Source: Candidatus Hydrogenedentota bacterium (GTDB lineage: Bacteria; Hydrogenedentota; Hydrogenedentia; Hydrogenedentales; Hydrogenedentaceae). Taken from it: DNA of 59,877 nucleotides. Below the pieces are notes generated by a model. It saw only the letters and a list, made by a program, of their open reading frames with translations. It made no database searches and was not told where the DNA came from. Positions 1 to 9,170 of this stretch are shown here, piece after piece (position 1 is the stretch's first letter; each line of letters begins with the position of its first letter). Location: the NCBI GenBank assembly GCA_026415215.1, contig JAOAHN010000101.1, positions 1 to 59,877 of the forward strand, in the 5' to 3' direction. The translations under genes were made by a program, and so were the position numbers.

Positions 1-1251
1 GTCATAGGTCCTGCTTTTGCTTCTGATTTAGACGATGTAGTTTGTGTCCAGTGTGGACAGTGTAGTGCGGTTTGTCCTGTAGGTGCAATCGTAGAAAAGG
101 ACCAAATAGCGGGAGTATTCTCCGCATTGGATGATCCTACTAAAGTAGTAGTTGTCCAAACTGCACCTGCTATTCGTGCTGCGTTGGGTGAGTGTTTCGG
201 TTTACCACCCGGTACCCTTGTAACAGGGAAAATGGTCACTGCCCTAAAGAGATTGGGATTTCATGCTGTGTTTGATACCAATTTTGCAGCTGATTTAACT
301 ATTATGGAAGAAGGTAGTGAGCTTTTAGAAAGGCTTAAGAAAAAGATAGTGGAGGGTGAGGATGTGCCATTGCCAATGTTTACAAGCTGTTCACCTGGGT
401 GGATAAAATATATTGAGCACTTCTATCCGGATATGCTACCAAATCTATCTACTTGTAAGTCACCGCAACAAATGTTCGGTGCGATAGCGAAAACATATTA
501 TGCTCAGAAAATAGGAAAGAAGCCAGAAGATATTGTAGTGGTTTCGGTAATGCCTTGCACAGCGAAGAAGTATGAACATCAGAGACCAGAGATGAATGCC
601 TCTGGGGTGAGAGATGTAGATTTTGTTCTTACTACCCGCGAATTGGGCAGAATGATTAAAATGGCGGGTATAGACTTTGTTAGTCTTCCGGATTCGAAAC
701 AGGACTCTCCTCTTGGGGCTTCGAGCGGTGCAGCAGATATTTTCGCCAACACTGGAGGTGTGATGGAAGCAGCGTTGAGAACCGTATATGAAATAGTTAC
801 TGGTAGGGAATTACCTTTTGAGAATCTTCATGTGATTCCTGTTGAGGGACTTGATGGGATTAAGGAAGCCTCAATTAAATTAGAGCAATGTCTTCCTGAG
901 TGGTCTTTTTTGGAAGGTATTACTGTTAATGTAGCGGTTGCACATGGTTTAGGGAATGCAAGAAATCTCATTGAAACAGTTCGTTCCGGTAAGAAGAATT
1001 ACCACTTCATAGAGATTATGACTTGCCCAGGAGGATGTATAGGAGGAGGTGGACAACCCAGACTTACAACAAATGAGGTTCGCAAGGCTCGGATCGAGGC
1101 AATATATAAAGAGGATGAAGGAAAAGCTATCAGGAAATCCCATAAAAATCCTGAGGTGATTCAACTATATCAGGAATTTCTTGGACATCCTCTGAGTGAG
1201 AAATCTCATCACTTGCTACATACTCATTATTATGAGAGGTCGAAGGTGTAG
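1..1251 (+). CDS. hydA: [FeFe]-hydrogenase catalytic subunit, 5' end missing
   Basis: Catalytic subunit of an [FeFe]-hydrogenase (H+/H2 interconversion, cytoplasmic). The reading frame is open from base 1, so the gene begins upstream. A possible TTG at 127 lies inside the ferredoxin region and is not the start. Visible residues 15-25 give a CxxCxxCxxxCP [4Fe-4S] motif. The three H-cluster signatures follow: L1 TSCSPGW (382-402), L2 MPCTAKKYE (550-576) and L3 with EIMTC, GGC and GGGQPR (1012-1062). A C-terminal small-subunit-like domain (about residues 360-416) completes the protein. The second Cys of the common TSCC motif is Ser. The sequence resembles HndD/HydA of multimeric NAD(P)-linked or bifurcating hydrogenases, whose NuoE/NuoF-like partners would lie upstream. 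The maturases are encoded just downstream. Confidence 0.95.
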   Translation, partial: VIGPAFASDLDDVVCVQCGQCSAVCPVGAIVEKDQIAGVFSALDDPTKVVVVQTAPAIRAALGECFGLPPGTLVTGKMVTALKRLGFHAVFDTNFAADLTIMEEGSELLERLKKKIVEGEDVPLPMFTSCSPGWIKYIEHFYPDMLPNLSTCKSPQQMFGAIAKTYYAQKIGKKPEDIVVVSVMPCTAKKYEHQRPEMNASGVRDVDFVLTTRELGRMIKMAGIDFVSLPDSKQDSPLGASSGAADIFANTGGVMEAALRTVYEIVTGRELPFENLHVIPVEGLDGIKEASIKLEQCLPEWSFLEGITVNVAVAHGLGNARNLIETVRSGKKNYHFIEIMTCPGGCIGGGGQPRLTTNEVRKARIEAIYKEDEGKAIRKSHKNPEVIQLYQEFLGHPLSEKSHHLLHTHYYERSKV

Positions 1252-1295
1252 CTTATTACTGCAAGAAGAAAAAATTGAAATATTTACCCAAATTT

Positions 1296-1350
1296 GCAAA
1301 AGGGAGTATATAATTATTGAGAAGTATACTCCCTTTTGCGTTTTTATTTT
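1296..1350 (+). terminator. Rho-independent terminator after hydA
   Basis: A perfect 15-bp stem (1296-1310 with 1325-1339) encloses a 14-base loop. It is followed directly by a T-rich tract (1341-1350). It lies 44 bases after the hydA stop and separates the hydrogenase subunit operon from the maturation operon. Confidence 0.9.
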
Positions 1351-1361
1351 ATGGATATAGA

Positions 1362-1367
1362 TATAAT
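1362..1367 (+). promoter_or_regulatory. Possible -10 element for receiver/maturase operon
   Basis: A perfect TATAAT lies 18 bases before the GTG start of the receiver gene and just after the hydA terminator. No convincing -35 is seen at the right distance, so the call rests on the hexamer and its position. Confidence 0.3.
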
Positions 1368-1385
1368 GGAATAGGGAAGATTTAG

Positions 1386-1766
1386 GTGAACATATTAGTA
1401 TTAGACGATGATGTAGATGTTTTAGAGAGTTGTAGAATTATTTTGGAAAAGGGTGGTTACTCTGTATATACTTTCTCTACTTCTGATGAGGCGCTTGCCT
1501 TCTTGGCTGAGAATCCAGTATCTCTTGTGATAACTGACCTTATGATGAAAGAAATAGATGAGGGAATAAAATTTGTTAAGGAAGTAAAGAAGAGATGTGG
1601 TGATATACCAATAGTTATGGTAACAGGCATTTCATCAAGATTAGGGTATGATTTATCACCAATATCAGACGAGGACAAAAAAGATTTTATGGTGGATGAG
1701 TTTGTCCATAAACCTGTGGAGCCAAGAAAATTATTGGATATAGTTAGGAATCTTACTCGTAGATAA
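1386..1766 (+). CDS. Stand-alone response-regulator receiver domain
   Basis: A CheY-like single-domain receiver of 126 residues with no DNA-binding or enzymatic output domain. Visible features are the acidic pair D8/D9, the phospho-acceptor D51 in ITDLMM, the switch Thr T80 and the conserved Lys K109 in HKP. Start is GTG; an upstream in-frame ATG is not available. It ends 16 bases before hydG and so is probably cotranscribed with the maturation genes. Family knowledge says such proteins relay phosphate or act by protein-protein contact; no cognate kinase is present here. A link to hydrogenase control is inferred from position only. Confidence 0.9.
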   Translation: MNILVLDDDVDVLESCRIILEKGGYSVYTFSTSDEALAFLAENPVSLVITDLMMKEIDEGIKFVKEVKKRCGDIPIVMVTGISSRLGYDLSPISDEDKKDFMVDEFVHKPVEPRKLLDIVRNLTRR

Positions 1767-1782
1767 TATTGGAGATCTGTAC

Positions 1783-3183
1783 ATGCTTAATACGGACGAA
1801 AATACTGTTCCCATAAATGAACAACAAATATTCGACACACTGAAAAATAAGGTCCGGAAAGATGAAATTTATATTAGGGAAGTATTGGCAAAAGCGTTAG
1901 ACCTAAAGGGATTGAACGAGCAAGAAATTGCATCGCTCTCAGCGGTGAGTGACCCGGATTTGCTCAAAGAAATGTTCAATACCGCAAAGAAAGTCAAAGA
2001 AGAGATATATGGGAAAAGATTAGTCTTATTCGCTCCTCTTTATGTTTCTAATTTATGTAAAAATGAGTGTCTGTACTGCGCATTCCGGAGGAGTAACAAA
2101 CTTGTAAGGCGTAAAGCTTTGTCCCAAGAAGAAGTTAGGCAAGAAGTGGAAGCTCTTGTAGAACAGGGTCATAAGCGTATTCTATTGGTAGCTGGTGAAT
2201 CCTACCCATCAGAGGGGTTTGATTATATTCTGAAATGTATCGAAACTATATATAGCGTTAAAAAAGGAAGGGGAGAAATTAGAAGAGTTAATGTGAATGT
2301 AGCACCTTTGACATTAGAAGAATTCAAAGAGCTTAAGTCAGCTAAGATAGGAACATATCAACTGTTTCAGGAGACATACCACAGGGAAACCTATGGAAAA
2401 GTTCATATAGGTGGGGTTAAACGAGATTTTGATTGGCGTATCACTGCGATGGATAGAGCAATGGAAGCGGGAATTGATGATGTTGGAGTTGGGATTCTTT
2501 TTGGACTGTTCGATTGGAGATTCGAGATACTTGCCCTTATGCAGCATATAAGACATTTGGAGAAGAAGTTTGGAGTAGGTCCTCATACTATTAGTGTTCC
2601 AAGACTTGAACCTGCGGTGGGGTCTGAGTTGTCCGCTCACCCTCCTTATCCAGTTTCTGATATTGACTTTAGAAAAATTGTGGCAATTTTGAGATTAGCA
2701 GTTCCGTATACGGGGATAATTATGTCTACCCGGGAGACTCCGAATATAAGAAGAGAGACTTTTGCCCTCGGTGTTTCACAGATCTCAGCGGGGAGTAGAA
2801 CTAACCCGGGTGGATATACAGGAAGAGAAGAAGAGGATATGAGTCAGTTCTCCCTGGGTGACCATAGGAGTCTTGACGAGGTTATATATGATATATCCCA
2901 ACTTGGATATATTCCCTCCTTCTGTACTGCTTGTTATAGATTGGGAAGAACAGGTGTAGACTTTATGGATTTGGCAAAACCTGGTTTAATAAAAAATCAC
3001 TGTGAAATAAATGCTTTAACTACATTTGTTGAGTATCTCGAGGATTATGCATCACCCCCCACTAAAGAATTGGGTTGGAAAAGGATAGAGGAGATCCTTA
3101 GCAGTATGCCGGAAGGTAGGCGGAATAAAACACAAAAGCTAATTGATAGAGTTAAAAGTGGAGAGAGAGATGTTTTCGTGTAA
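1783..3183 (+). CDS. hydG: [FeFe]-hydrogenase maturase HydG (radical SAM tyrosine lyase)
   Basis: Radical SAM enzyme that cleaves tyrosine to p-cresol, CO and cyanide, making the Fe(CO)2CN synthon for the H-cluster. The radical SAM cluster Cys are C92, C96 and C99 (CKNECLYC). The C-terminal auxiliary cluster Cys triad is C381, C384 and C407, the hallmark that separates HydG from ThiH. Length (466) is normal for the family. ATG start at 1783 with GGAG about 8 bases upstream. It is followed after 23 bases by aspA, then hydF and hydE, all in one direction. Confidence 0.97.
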   Translation: MLNTDENTVPINEQQIFDTLKNKVRKDEIYIREVLAKALDLKGLNEQEIASLSAVSDPDLLKEMFNTAKKVKEEIYGKRLVLFAPLYVSNLCKNECLYCAFRRSNKLVRRKALSQEEVRQEVEALVEQGHKRILLVAGESYPSEGFDYILKCIETIYSVKKGRGEIRRVNVNVAPLTLEEFKELKSAKIGTYQLFQETYHRETYGKVHIGGVKRDFDWRITAMDRAMEAGIDDVGVGILFGLFDWRFEILALMQHIRHLEKKFGVGPHTISVPRLEPAVGSELSAHPPYPVSDIDFRKIVAILRLAVPYTGIIMSTRETPNIRRETFALGVSQISAGSRTNPGGYTGREEEDMSQFSLGDHRSLDEVIYDISQLGYIPSFCTACYRLGRTGVDFMDLAKPGLIKNHCEINALTTFVEYLEDYASPPTKELGWKRIEEILSSMPEGRRNKTQKLIDRVKSGERDVFV

Positions 3184-3206
3184 ATAGTGAGGTAGGCGTC
3201 ATTTTA

Positions 3207-4610
3207 ATGGTAGATTATAGGATAGAGTTTGATTTATTAGGTGAGAAAAAGATTCCCAAAGATGTATATTGGGGTATTCATACCGCTCGAGCTATAGAGA
3301 ATTTTGAAATTTCCCACTTCAGGATTCATCCTGAACTTATACATGCGTATGGGTTGGTTAAACTTGCCTGTGCTAAGACAAATTGTTCTTTAGGATACTT
3401 ATCCACACCCGAAAAAAAAGCTGAGTGCATCATAACTGCTTGTGAAGAGGTCGCAAGGGGAAATTGGGATAGTCAGATTGTGGTAGATGCCCTACAAGGT
3501 GGAGCGGGAACAAGCACTAATATGAATGTTAACGAGGTGATTGCCAATCGAGCATTGGAACTAATGGGTTATCCTAAGGGTACCTATAATATTATTTCGC
3601 CTATAGATGATGTTAACCTGCATCAATCTACAAATGATACATATCCTACTGCCCTCAGGTTAGCGTGTATCAAAATGCTGAGGAAGTTAGAAACTGCGGT
3701 TGTGGGATTGGTTGAGTCCTTTCAGAAATTGGAAAGGGAAATGTCAGGTATAGTTAAAGTAGCTCGCACAGAAATGCAAGATGCGGTTTTGATTACCTTA
3801 GGAAGAGAGATGGGTGCTTATGCGGACGCTTTAGCTCGAGATCGCTGGAGGATATACAAATGTGAAGAGAGGCTTAGGGTGGTAAACTTAGGTGGCACCG
3901 CTGTTGGAACTGGGATAGGTGCTCCAAGAGATTACATTTTTCGGGTAGTAGATGTTTTGAGAGAGTTAAGTGGAATAGGTGTTTCTCGGGCAGAAAATTT
4001 AGTTGAAGCTACCCAAAACTTAGATGTTTTCAGTGAAGTTTCTGGAATTATTAGATCTTTAGCTGTAACCCTAAATAAAATATCGTCTGATTTTAGGTTG
4101 CTTTCTTCGGGTCCGGAAGCAGGTTTAAAGGAAATACTTCTACCACCTTTACAGGCTGGTTCTTCTATTATGCCCGGCAAGGTCAATCCCGTTCTACCTG
4201 AGGCTGTAAGTCAAGTAGCATTTCTTACTTTTGGTTTAGACCAAACGCTAACATTAGCATGCGCCTCTGGGAATTTAGAGTTAAATCCGTTTATACCCCT
4301 TATAGCCTTCTGTATTTTGACTACTTTGGAAAGCCTTACCAATGTAATTGAACTTTTTTCGGGGAAATGTGTGAGAGAAATTAGGGCAAACGAAAAAGTT
4401 TGCCACTCTTATGTGAGAAGTTCCACTGCTTTGTTAACTGCAGTTATTCCAAAAATTGGCTATGAGAAAGCTTGCGAAGTAGCTAAGCGAGCTAAGACAA
4501 CCGGTAAAGATGTCGCTGATGTATTAATTGAAGATGGTTTAGTTTCTCTCCAAGAACTCGAATTATATACCTCTCCTGAATCAGTATGTAGATTAGGGTT
4601 TATCGAATAA
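3207..4610 (+). CDS. aspA: Aspartate ammonia-lyase
   Basis: Member of the aspartase/fumarase superfamily: L-aspartate to fumarate plus ammonia. The superfamily signature GSSIMPGKVNP is present near residue 320, and the N-terminus (FDLLGEKKIPKDVYWGIHT, then FEIS and RIHPEL) matches aspartase better than class II fumarase. The length of 467 residues is typical. It lies between hydG (23 bases) and hydF (16 bases), so it is part of the maturation operon. The same association is known from other [FeFe]-hydrogenase gene sets. The sequence does not prove the reaction, but aspartase is much more likely than fumarase. It could provide ammonia for the dithiomethylamine bridge of the H-cluster (inference). 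Confidence 0.9.
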   Translation: MVDYRIEFDLLGEKKIPKDVYWGIHTARAIENFEISHFRIHPELIHAYGLVKLACAKTNCSLGYLSTPEKKAECIITACEEVARGNWDSQIVVDALQGGAGTSTNMNVNEVIANRALELMGYPKGTYNIISPIDDVNLHQSTNDTYPTALRLACIKMLRKLETAVVGLVESFQKLEREMSGIVKVARTEMQDAVLITLGREMGAYADALARDRWRIYKCEERLRVVNLGGTAVGTGIGAPRDYIFRVVDVLRELSGIGVSRAENLVEATQNLDVFSEVSGIIRSLAVTLNKISSDFRLLSSGPEAGLKEILLPPLQAGSSIMPGKVNPVLPEAVSQVAFLTFGLDQTLTLACASGNLELNPFIPLIAFCILTTLESLTNVIELFSGKCVREIRANEKVCHSYVRSSTALLTAVIPKIGYEKACEVAKRAKTTGKDVADVLIEDGLVSLQELELYTSPESVCRLGFIE

Positions 4611-4626
4611 ACCTAAGGAAAGATAG

Positions 4627-5877
4627 ATGTATCGAGGTTCTCCCAAGTCTTTTAGACTGCACATAGGGATTTTTGGCAGGCGCAATGTAGGTAAATCGAG
4701 CCTGTTAAATGCGGTTACTCGGCAGAATGTCTCTATAGTTTCTGACTCTGCGGGCACTACCACTGATCCGGTGGAGAAACCTATGGAACTATTACCATTA
4801 GGCCCTGTTCTTTTCATTGATACCGCAGGGATAGATGATGTGGGATCCTTGGGTGAACTGAGAATACAAAAAACTCAGCAAGTGTTTGATAGAACGGATA
4901 TTGCTATAGTTGTGGTCGAATCTGGAGTTTGGGGAGAATTTGAGGATAAATTAGTTGAGAACTTTAGGCAAAGAAATATACCTATTATAGTAGTATTTAA
5001 CAAATCTGATCTGGGACAACCTAATGAGTCATTACAGCAACAATTAAAAAAGGATAAGATTCCGTTTGTTTTTACAGTTGCATCACGGGGGGAGGGCATA
5101 GATGAGTTAAAGAAAATAATTATCTCTTCTGCTCCTGAGGAATTTATTAATAGCCCCACAATCATGGGTGATTTAGTGGGTCCGGGAGAATTGGCTATCT
5201 TGGTAGTACCAATAGACAAGGAGGCGCCTAAAGGTAGGCTAATTATGCCTCAGGTTCAGTCCATACGAGATTTATTAGATAATGACGCTTTGTGTATGGT
5301 TGTGAAAGAGAGAGAATTAAGATATGCTCTTAGCATACTAACTAAGCCTCCAAAAATAATAGTTACTGATTCGCAGGCATTTTTAAAAGTTGTCGCAGAT
5401 GCCCCTCCTGATGTGTGGGTGACGAGTTTTTCAATATTATTCTCTCGATTCCGTGGTGATTTGATAACACAAGTAGAAGGTACTCTCGCAATAGAAAACT
5501 TAAAACCTGGTGATAGAATTTTAATAGCTGAGTCTTGCACTCATCATCCAATAGCAGACGATATAGGACGAGTAAAGATCCCTCGATGGTTAACTCAGTA
5601 TGTAGGGGGCAAGCTCGAATTCGATACTGTCCAAGGTAACGATTTTTATACTGGGGTTGATTTAAAAAACTATAAATTAGTTATTCACTGTGGAGCATGT
5701 ACATTAAATAGAAGGGCAATGCTCAGTAGAATAATGTATTGTAAGCAGGCAGGCGTGCCGATAAGCAATTATGGGTTGACCATTGCCTATTCATTGGGGA
5801 TTTTAGAACGAGCCTTACAACCTTTTCCCTCTGCTTTAGATGTGTACAGACAAAGTAAGAATTTAAAAAAGGTATGA
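4627..5877 (+). CDS. hydF: [FeFe]-hydrogenase maturation GTPase HydF
   Basis: Scaffold GTPase that assembles the 2Fe subcluster and delivers it to apo-HydA. N-terminal GTPase domain: P-loop GRRNVGKS (17-24), Thr-rich switch I (TTTD, 44-47), DTAG (65-68) and NKSD (125-128). A dimerisation domain follows. The C-terminal cluster domain carries C304-T-H306 and the H354-C355-x-x-C358 motif, the usual HydF iron-sulfur ligands. The 416-residue length is typical. ATG at 4627 has weak upstream AAGG. The stop overlaps the hydE start (ATGA), indicating translational coupling. Confidence 0.97.
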   Translation: MYRGSPKSFRLHIGIFGRRNVGKSSLLNAVTRQNVSIVSDSAGTTTDPVEKPMELLPLGPVLFIDTAGIDDVGSLGELRIQKTQQVFDRTDIAIVVVESGVWGEFEDKLVENFRQRNIPIIVVFNKSDLGQPNESLQQQLKKDKIPFVFTVASRGEGIDELKKIIISSAPEEFINSPTIMGDLVGPGELAILVVPIDKEAPKGRLIMPQVQSIRDLLDNDALCMVVKERELRYALSILTKPPKIIVTDSQAFLKVVADAPPDVWVTSFSILFSRFRGDLITQVEGTLAIENLKPGDRILIAESCTHHPIADDIGRVKIPRWLTQYVGGKLEFDTVQGNDFYTGVDLKNYKLVIHCGACTLNRRAMLSRIMYCKQAGVPISNYGLTIAYSLGILERALQPFPSALDVYRQSKNLKKV

Positions 5878-6938
5878 GCCGGTTTTTAAGTATAATGGTG
5901 TACGAAGAGATTTTATACTGGTTAAGAGAAAACAATGAAGAAAAATTGAAAGAATTATGGGAAAAAGCCGATTTAGTTAGAAGACAATTTGTTGGAGACG
6001 AAGTCTACTTAAGGGGACTAATCGAGATTTCTAACTATTGTTCAAAGAATTGTTCCTATTGCGGAATTAGGGTTAGTAATAAAAGTTTAAAGAGATACAG
6101 AATGTCCAAAGATGAAATTATTGATACAGCGTTACTTGCCAAGGAATTAGGATATGGCACTGTAGTTTTGCAATCTGGAGAGGATCCGGGGTTTTTACCA
6201 GAAGAGATTGCTTATATTATAGGAGATATAAAATCGAAAGCTGGACTCGCAGTTACTTTAAGTTTGGGGGAACAAAGCAGAGAAAACTTGAAGCTTTGGA
6301 AACGAGCAGGAGCAGATAGATACCTACTAAAATTTGAAACTTCTGATGAAAGGTTGTTTAAAAAATTGCATAGAGGCCCTTCTGCGAAAAAACTTGCGGG
6401 AAGAATAAGCCAGATCTTGTATATGAAAGAACTCGGTTATGAGGTAGGAAGTGGAATAATTATTGGTTTACCTTATCAGACATACGAGAGCATAGCTAAG
6501 GATATAGTTCTATTCAAAGAAATGGATTTAGATATGATTGGGATAGGTCCTTATGTGCCCCATCCTCTTACCCCTTTAGGTAAAATATATAGTAGCCATA
6601 AGGAAAGTGTTTCTAAAAGTGTACCCAATACTCCCGAGATGACAATTAAAGTAGTGGCTTTAACCAGGTTAGCGTGTCCTGAGTCAAATATCCCTGCTAC
6701 CACTGCTCTTGCTACTATAGGTGGGGTTGAAGCAAGGAAATTATGTCTTTTAAGAGGTGCTAATATTATTATGCCTAATATAACTCCTCTGAAATATAGG
6801 GTCTACTATGATATTTATCCTGGTAAAACTTGTAGTATCAAGAATATTCAAGATACTCATGAGGACATCATTCAACTAATAGAGTCTATTGGGCGTATCC
6901 CTGGGGTGGGAAGAGGTGATAGAGTTAGACAAAATTGA
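5874..6938 (+). CDS. hydE: [FeFe]-hydrogenase maturase HydE (radical SAM)
   Basis: Radical SAM maturase acting on the HydG-derived iron synthon on the way to the 2Fe subcluster. The cluster Cys are C56, C60 and C63 (CSKNCSYC), and the chain is a typical BioB/HydE-type barrel of 354 residues. The second, non-essential cluster found near the C-terminus of some HydE proteins seems absent: only one Cys (PGKTCS) occurs there. The start overlaps hydF by 4 bases. An internal ATG at 5895 would give a protein seven residues shorter and cannot be excluded. Last gene of the maturation operon. Confidence 0.96.
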   Translation: MSRFLSIMVYEEILYWLRENNEEKLKELWEKADLVRRQFVGDEVYLRGLIEISNYCSKNCSYCGIRVSNKSLKRYRMSKDEIIDTALLAKELGYGTVVLQSGEDPGFLPEEIAYIIGDIKSKAGLAVTLSLGEQSRENLKLWKRAGADRYLLKFETSDERLFKKLHRGPSAKKLAGRISQILYMKELGYEVGSGIIIGLPYQTYESIAKDIVLFKEMDLDMIGIGPYVPHPLTPLGKIYSSHKESVSKSVPNTPEMTIKVVALTRLACPESNIPATTALATIGGVEARKLCLLRGANIIMPNITPLKYRVYYDIYPGKTCSIKNIQDTHEDIIQLIESIGRIPGVGRGDRVRQN

Positions 6939-7023
6939 TATTTTCTTTTTAAGAAGTAGAAAGTTTTTTTGTCAAATATCCCTGATTTTTGTAGTGCCGA
7001 GTAAAGTTTCTCAATAAATTTGA

Positions 7024-7029
7024 TATAAT
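7024..7029 (+). promoter_or_regulatory. Possible -10 element for leuCD
   Basis: A perfect TATAAT lies 78 bases before leuC in the 169-base gap after hydE. The -35 position reads GTAAAG, a poor match. I see no T-box, leader peptide or terminator-like hairpin between this site and leuC. Confidence 0.3.
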
Positions 7030-7107
7030 ACCACTCCAACTCGGAAGAAAATATGTTTTTTTAATTGTTAGGTAATTTTCGAAGGAGAACCTTGAAAGGT
7101 ATTTTAT

Positions 7108-8517
7108 ATGGGAAACACTATTTACGAAAAAATCTGGAATGCACATTTGGTCTGTGAACCTGAAGAACAAGACCCAATAATATACATTGATAGACATTAT
7201 ATTCACGAGGTTACATCTCCTCAAGCCTTTGAGGGCTTGAGACTTGCAGGTAGAAAGGTTCGCCGTCCAGATTTAACTTTTGCAACAATGGACCACAATA
7301 TCCCAACCGTGGGTAGAGATAAGCCAATTTCTGACCCTCTTTCTGCTTTGCAAGTTGAGACTTTGATAAAGAATTGTAAAGAGTTTGGGATTCAATGTTT
7401 TGACATGCATGATTCAAGAAATGGGATTGTCCATGTTATAGGTCCAGAGTTGGGACTAACCCAGCCAGGTATGACGGTGGTCTGTGGTGATTCACACACA
7501 TCTACACACGGTGCTCTTGGAGCACTTGCATTTGGGATCGGTACAAGTGAAGTTGAACATGTATTGGCAACTCAGACTTTAATCCAGCGGAAATCTAAGA
7601 CAATGGAAATTAGAGTGGATGGGAGGCTTCCATTAGGGGTTACACCTAAAGATTTAATATTACATATAATAGGCAAGATAGGGACTGGAGGAGGAACTGG
7701 ATATGTAATTGAGTATACAGGTGAAACAATTAGAGCACTTTCTATGGAAGGGAGAATGACCCTTTGTAATATGACCATTGAAGCGGGTGCTAAGGCGGGT
7801 CTCATATCTCCCGATGATGTAACTGTGGAGTACCTTATTGATAAACCTTATATTCCCAAAAGTATTTCTAAGGATGAATTGGTTAAGATTTGGCTTTCCT
7901 GGGCATCTGATGAAGATTGTGATTACGATAAGAGGTGCTTTTTTAGAGCTGAAGAGGTGGAGCCTCAAGTGACTTGGGGGACTTCACCAGAAATGGTAGC
8001 CCCAATTACAGGGAGGGTGCCATACTTATCTGAGATTTCGGATCCCGTAAAACGAGGTGCTGTTGAAAGAGCCCTTGAATATATGGGATTGGAGGAGGGA
8101 ACTCCCATTGAAAGTATAGAAATTGACAAAGTGTTTATAGGTTCTTGTACTAACGGTAGATTGGAGGACTTAAGAGAAGCTGCAAAGGTTGTTAGAGGAT
8201 ATAAACTTAGTGGAAGAGTAAAACAGGCTATTGTAGTGCCTGGCTCTATGTTAGTAAAGAGGAAGGCTGAAGAAGAAGGGTTAGATAAAATATTTATAGA
8301 AGCCGGTTTTGAGTGGAGACACCCTGGATGTTCTATGTGTTTAGCTATGAACGATGACAGGTTAAATCCAGGAGAAAGGTGCGCATCTACTTCTAATCGT
8401 AATTTTGAGGGGAGACAGGGAAGAGGTGGAAGAACACACCTTGTAAGCCCTGGAATGGCTGCTGCTGCGGGAATTGCAGGACATTTCGTTGATATTAGGA
8501 ATTGGAAATTTAATTGA
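7108..8517 (+). CDS. leuC: 3-isopropylmalate dehydratase large subunit
   Basis: Large subunit of isopropylmalate isomerase (leucine biosynthesis), an aconitase-family [4Fe-4S] enzyme. The N-terminus closely follows the E. coli LeuC pattern ([20 protein letters not shown]). Cluster ligands are C347 in GSCTNGR and C408/C411 in GCSMC. The 469-residue length is that of the bacterial LeuC type rather than the shorter archaeal/HACN type. ATG at 7108; leuD starts 16 bases after the stop. A related 2-methylmalate or citraconate role is possible but not suggested by the sequence. Confidence 0.95.
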   Translation: MGNTIYEKIWNAHLVCEPEEQDPIIYIDRHYIHEVTSPQAFEGLRLAGRKVRRPDLTFATMDHNIPTVGRDKPISDPLSALQVETLIKNCKEFGIQCFDMHDSRNGIVHVIGPELGLTQPGMTVVCGDSHTSTHGALGALAFGIGTSEVEHVLATQTLIQRKSKTMEIRVDGRLPLGVTPKDLILHIIGKIGTGGGTGYVIEYTGETIRALSMEGRMTLCNMTIEAGAKAGLISPDDVTVEYLIDKPYIPKSISKDELVKIWLSWASDEDCDYDKRCFFRAEEVEPQVTWGTSPEMVAPITGRVPYLSEISDPVKRGAVERALEYMGLEEGTPIESIEIDKVFIGSCTNGRLEDLREAAKVVRGYKLSGRVKQAIVVPGSMLVKRKAEEEGLDKIFIEAGFEWRHPGCSMCLAMNDDRLNPGERCASTSNRNFEGRQGRGGRTHLVSPGMAAAAGIAGHFVDIRNWKFN

Positions 8518-8533
8518 TACAGGAGGATGTGAA

Positions 8534-9133
8534 GTGGAGAAGTTCACAGTTCACACAGGTATAGTAGCACTGCTTGATGCGAGAAATGTAGATACAGACC
8601 AAATTGTTCCTAAGCAGTTTCTTAAGAGAATTGAAAGAACTGGATACGGTGATGTTCTCTTTTATGATTGGCGGTATCTTGATGATGGTAAAACCATCAA
8701 TCCTAATTTTGAAATGAATGCACCCCGCTATAGAGGAGCCTCTATTTTATTAACCAGAGATAATTTTGGCTGTGGCTCATCTCGTGAACATGCTCCATGG
8801 GCTCTCAGAGATTACGGGTTTAGGGCTATAATTGCGGTATCGTTTGCAGATATTTTCTACAATAATTGTTTTAACAATGGAATATTACCTATCACCCTTT
8901 CTGAGGAAAAAATAGAAGGGTTATTTAATGAAGTGAGGATGAATGAAGGTTATAAACTAACTATAGATTTAGAAAAGCAAATCATTATAAAACCTGATGA
9001 GACAATCATAGAATTTGCCATCCATCCATTCCTTAAGAAGCGTTTATTAAACGGATGGGACCATATAGACTTGACTCTAAGATATGAAAAGTATATAGCT
9101 GAGTTTGAGAAAAAACATCCCTTACCTTTATAA
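8534..9133 (+). CDS. leuD: 3-isopropylmalate dehydratase small subunit
   Basis: Swivel-domain partner of LeuC. The start is the GTG at 8534, because AGGAGG (8521-8526) precedes it by 7 bases and translation then begins EKFTVHTG, matching the family N-terminus. A longer reading frame from 8474 would overlap leuC with unrelated residues. Conserved pieces are [13 protein letters not shown] near the start and the [13 protein letters not shown] loop in the middle that contacts the substrate. 199 residues is normal. Cotranscribed with leuC; no leuA, leuB or ilv gene lies nearby. Confidence 0.95.
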   Translation: MEKFTVHTGIVALLDARNVDTDQIVPKQFLKRIERTGYGDVLFYDWRYLDDGKTINPNFEMNAPRYRGASILLTRDNFGCGSSREHAPWALRDYGFRAIIAVSFADIFYNNCFNNGILPITLSEEKIEGLFNEVRMNEGYKLTIDLEKQIIIKPDETIIEFAIHPFLKKRLLNGWDHIDLTLRYEKYIAEFEKKHPLPL

Positions 9134-9170
9134 GAATTCTCGTAAATGGTTGGGAATGGAGAGTTAACTT

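Noticed and set aside
3207-4610. Reading aspA as a class II fumarase
   Set aside because: The superfamily signature does not decide, but the N-terminus and operon context match aspartase better. Enzyme assay would settle it.
6939-7107. T-box or leucine attenuator before leuC
   Set aside because: No anti-terminator/terminator pair, specifier hairpin or Leu-rich leader peptide is visible in this gap.
8474-8533. Longer N-terminus for leuD from 8474
   Set aside because: The extra residues are frame-shifted leuC sequence, and AGGAGG with the family N-terminus fixes the start at 8534.
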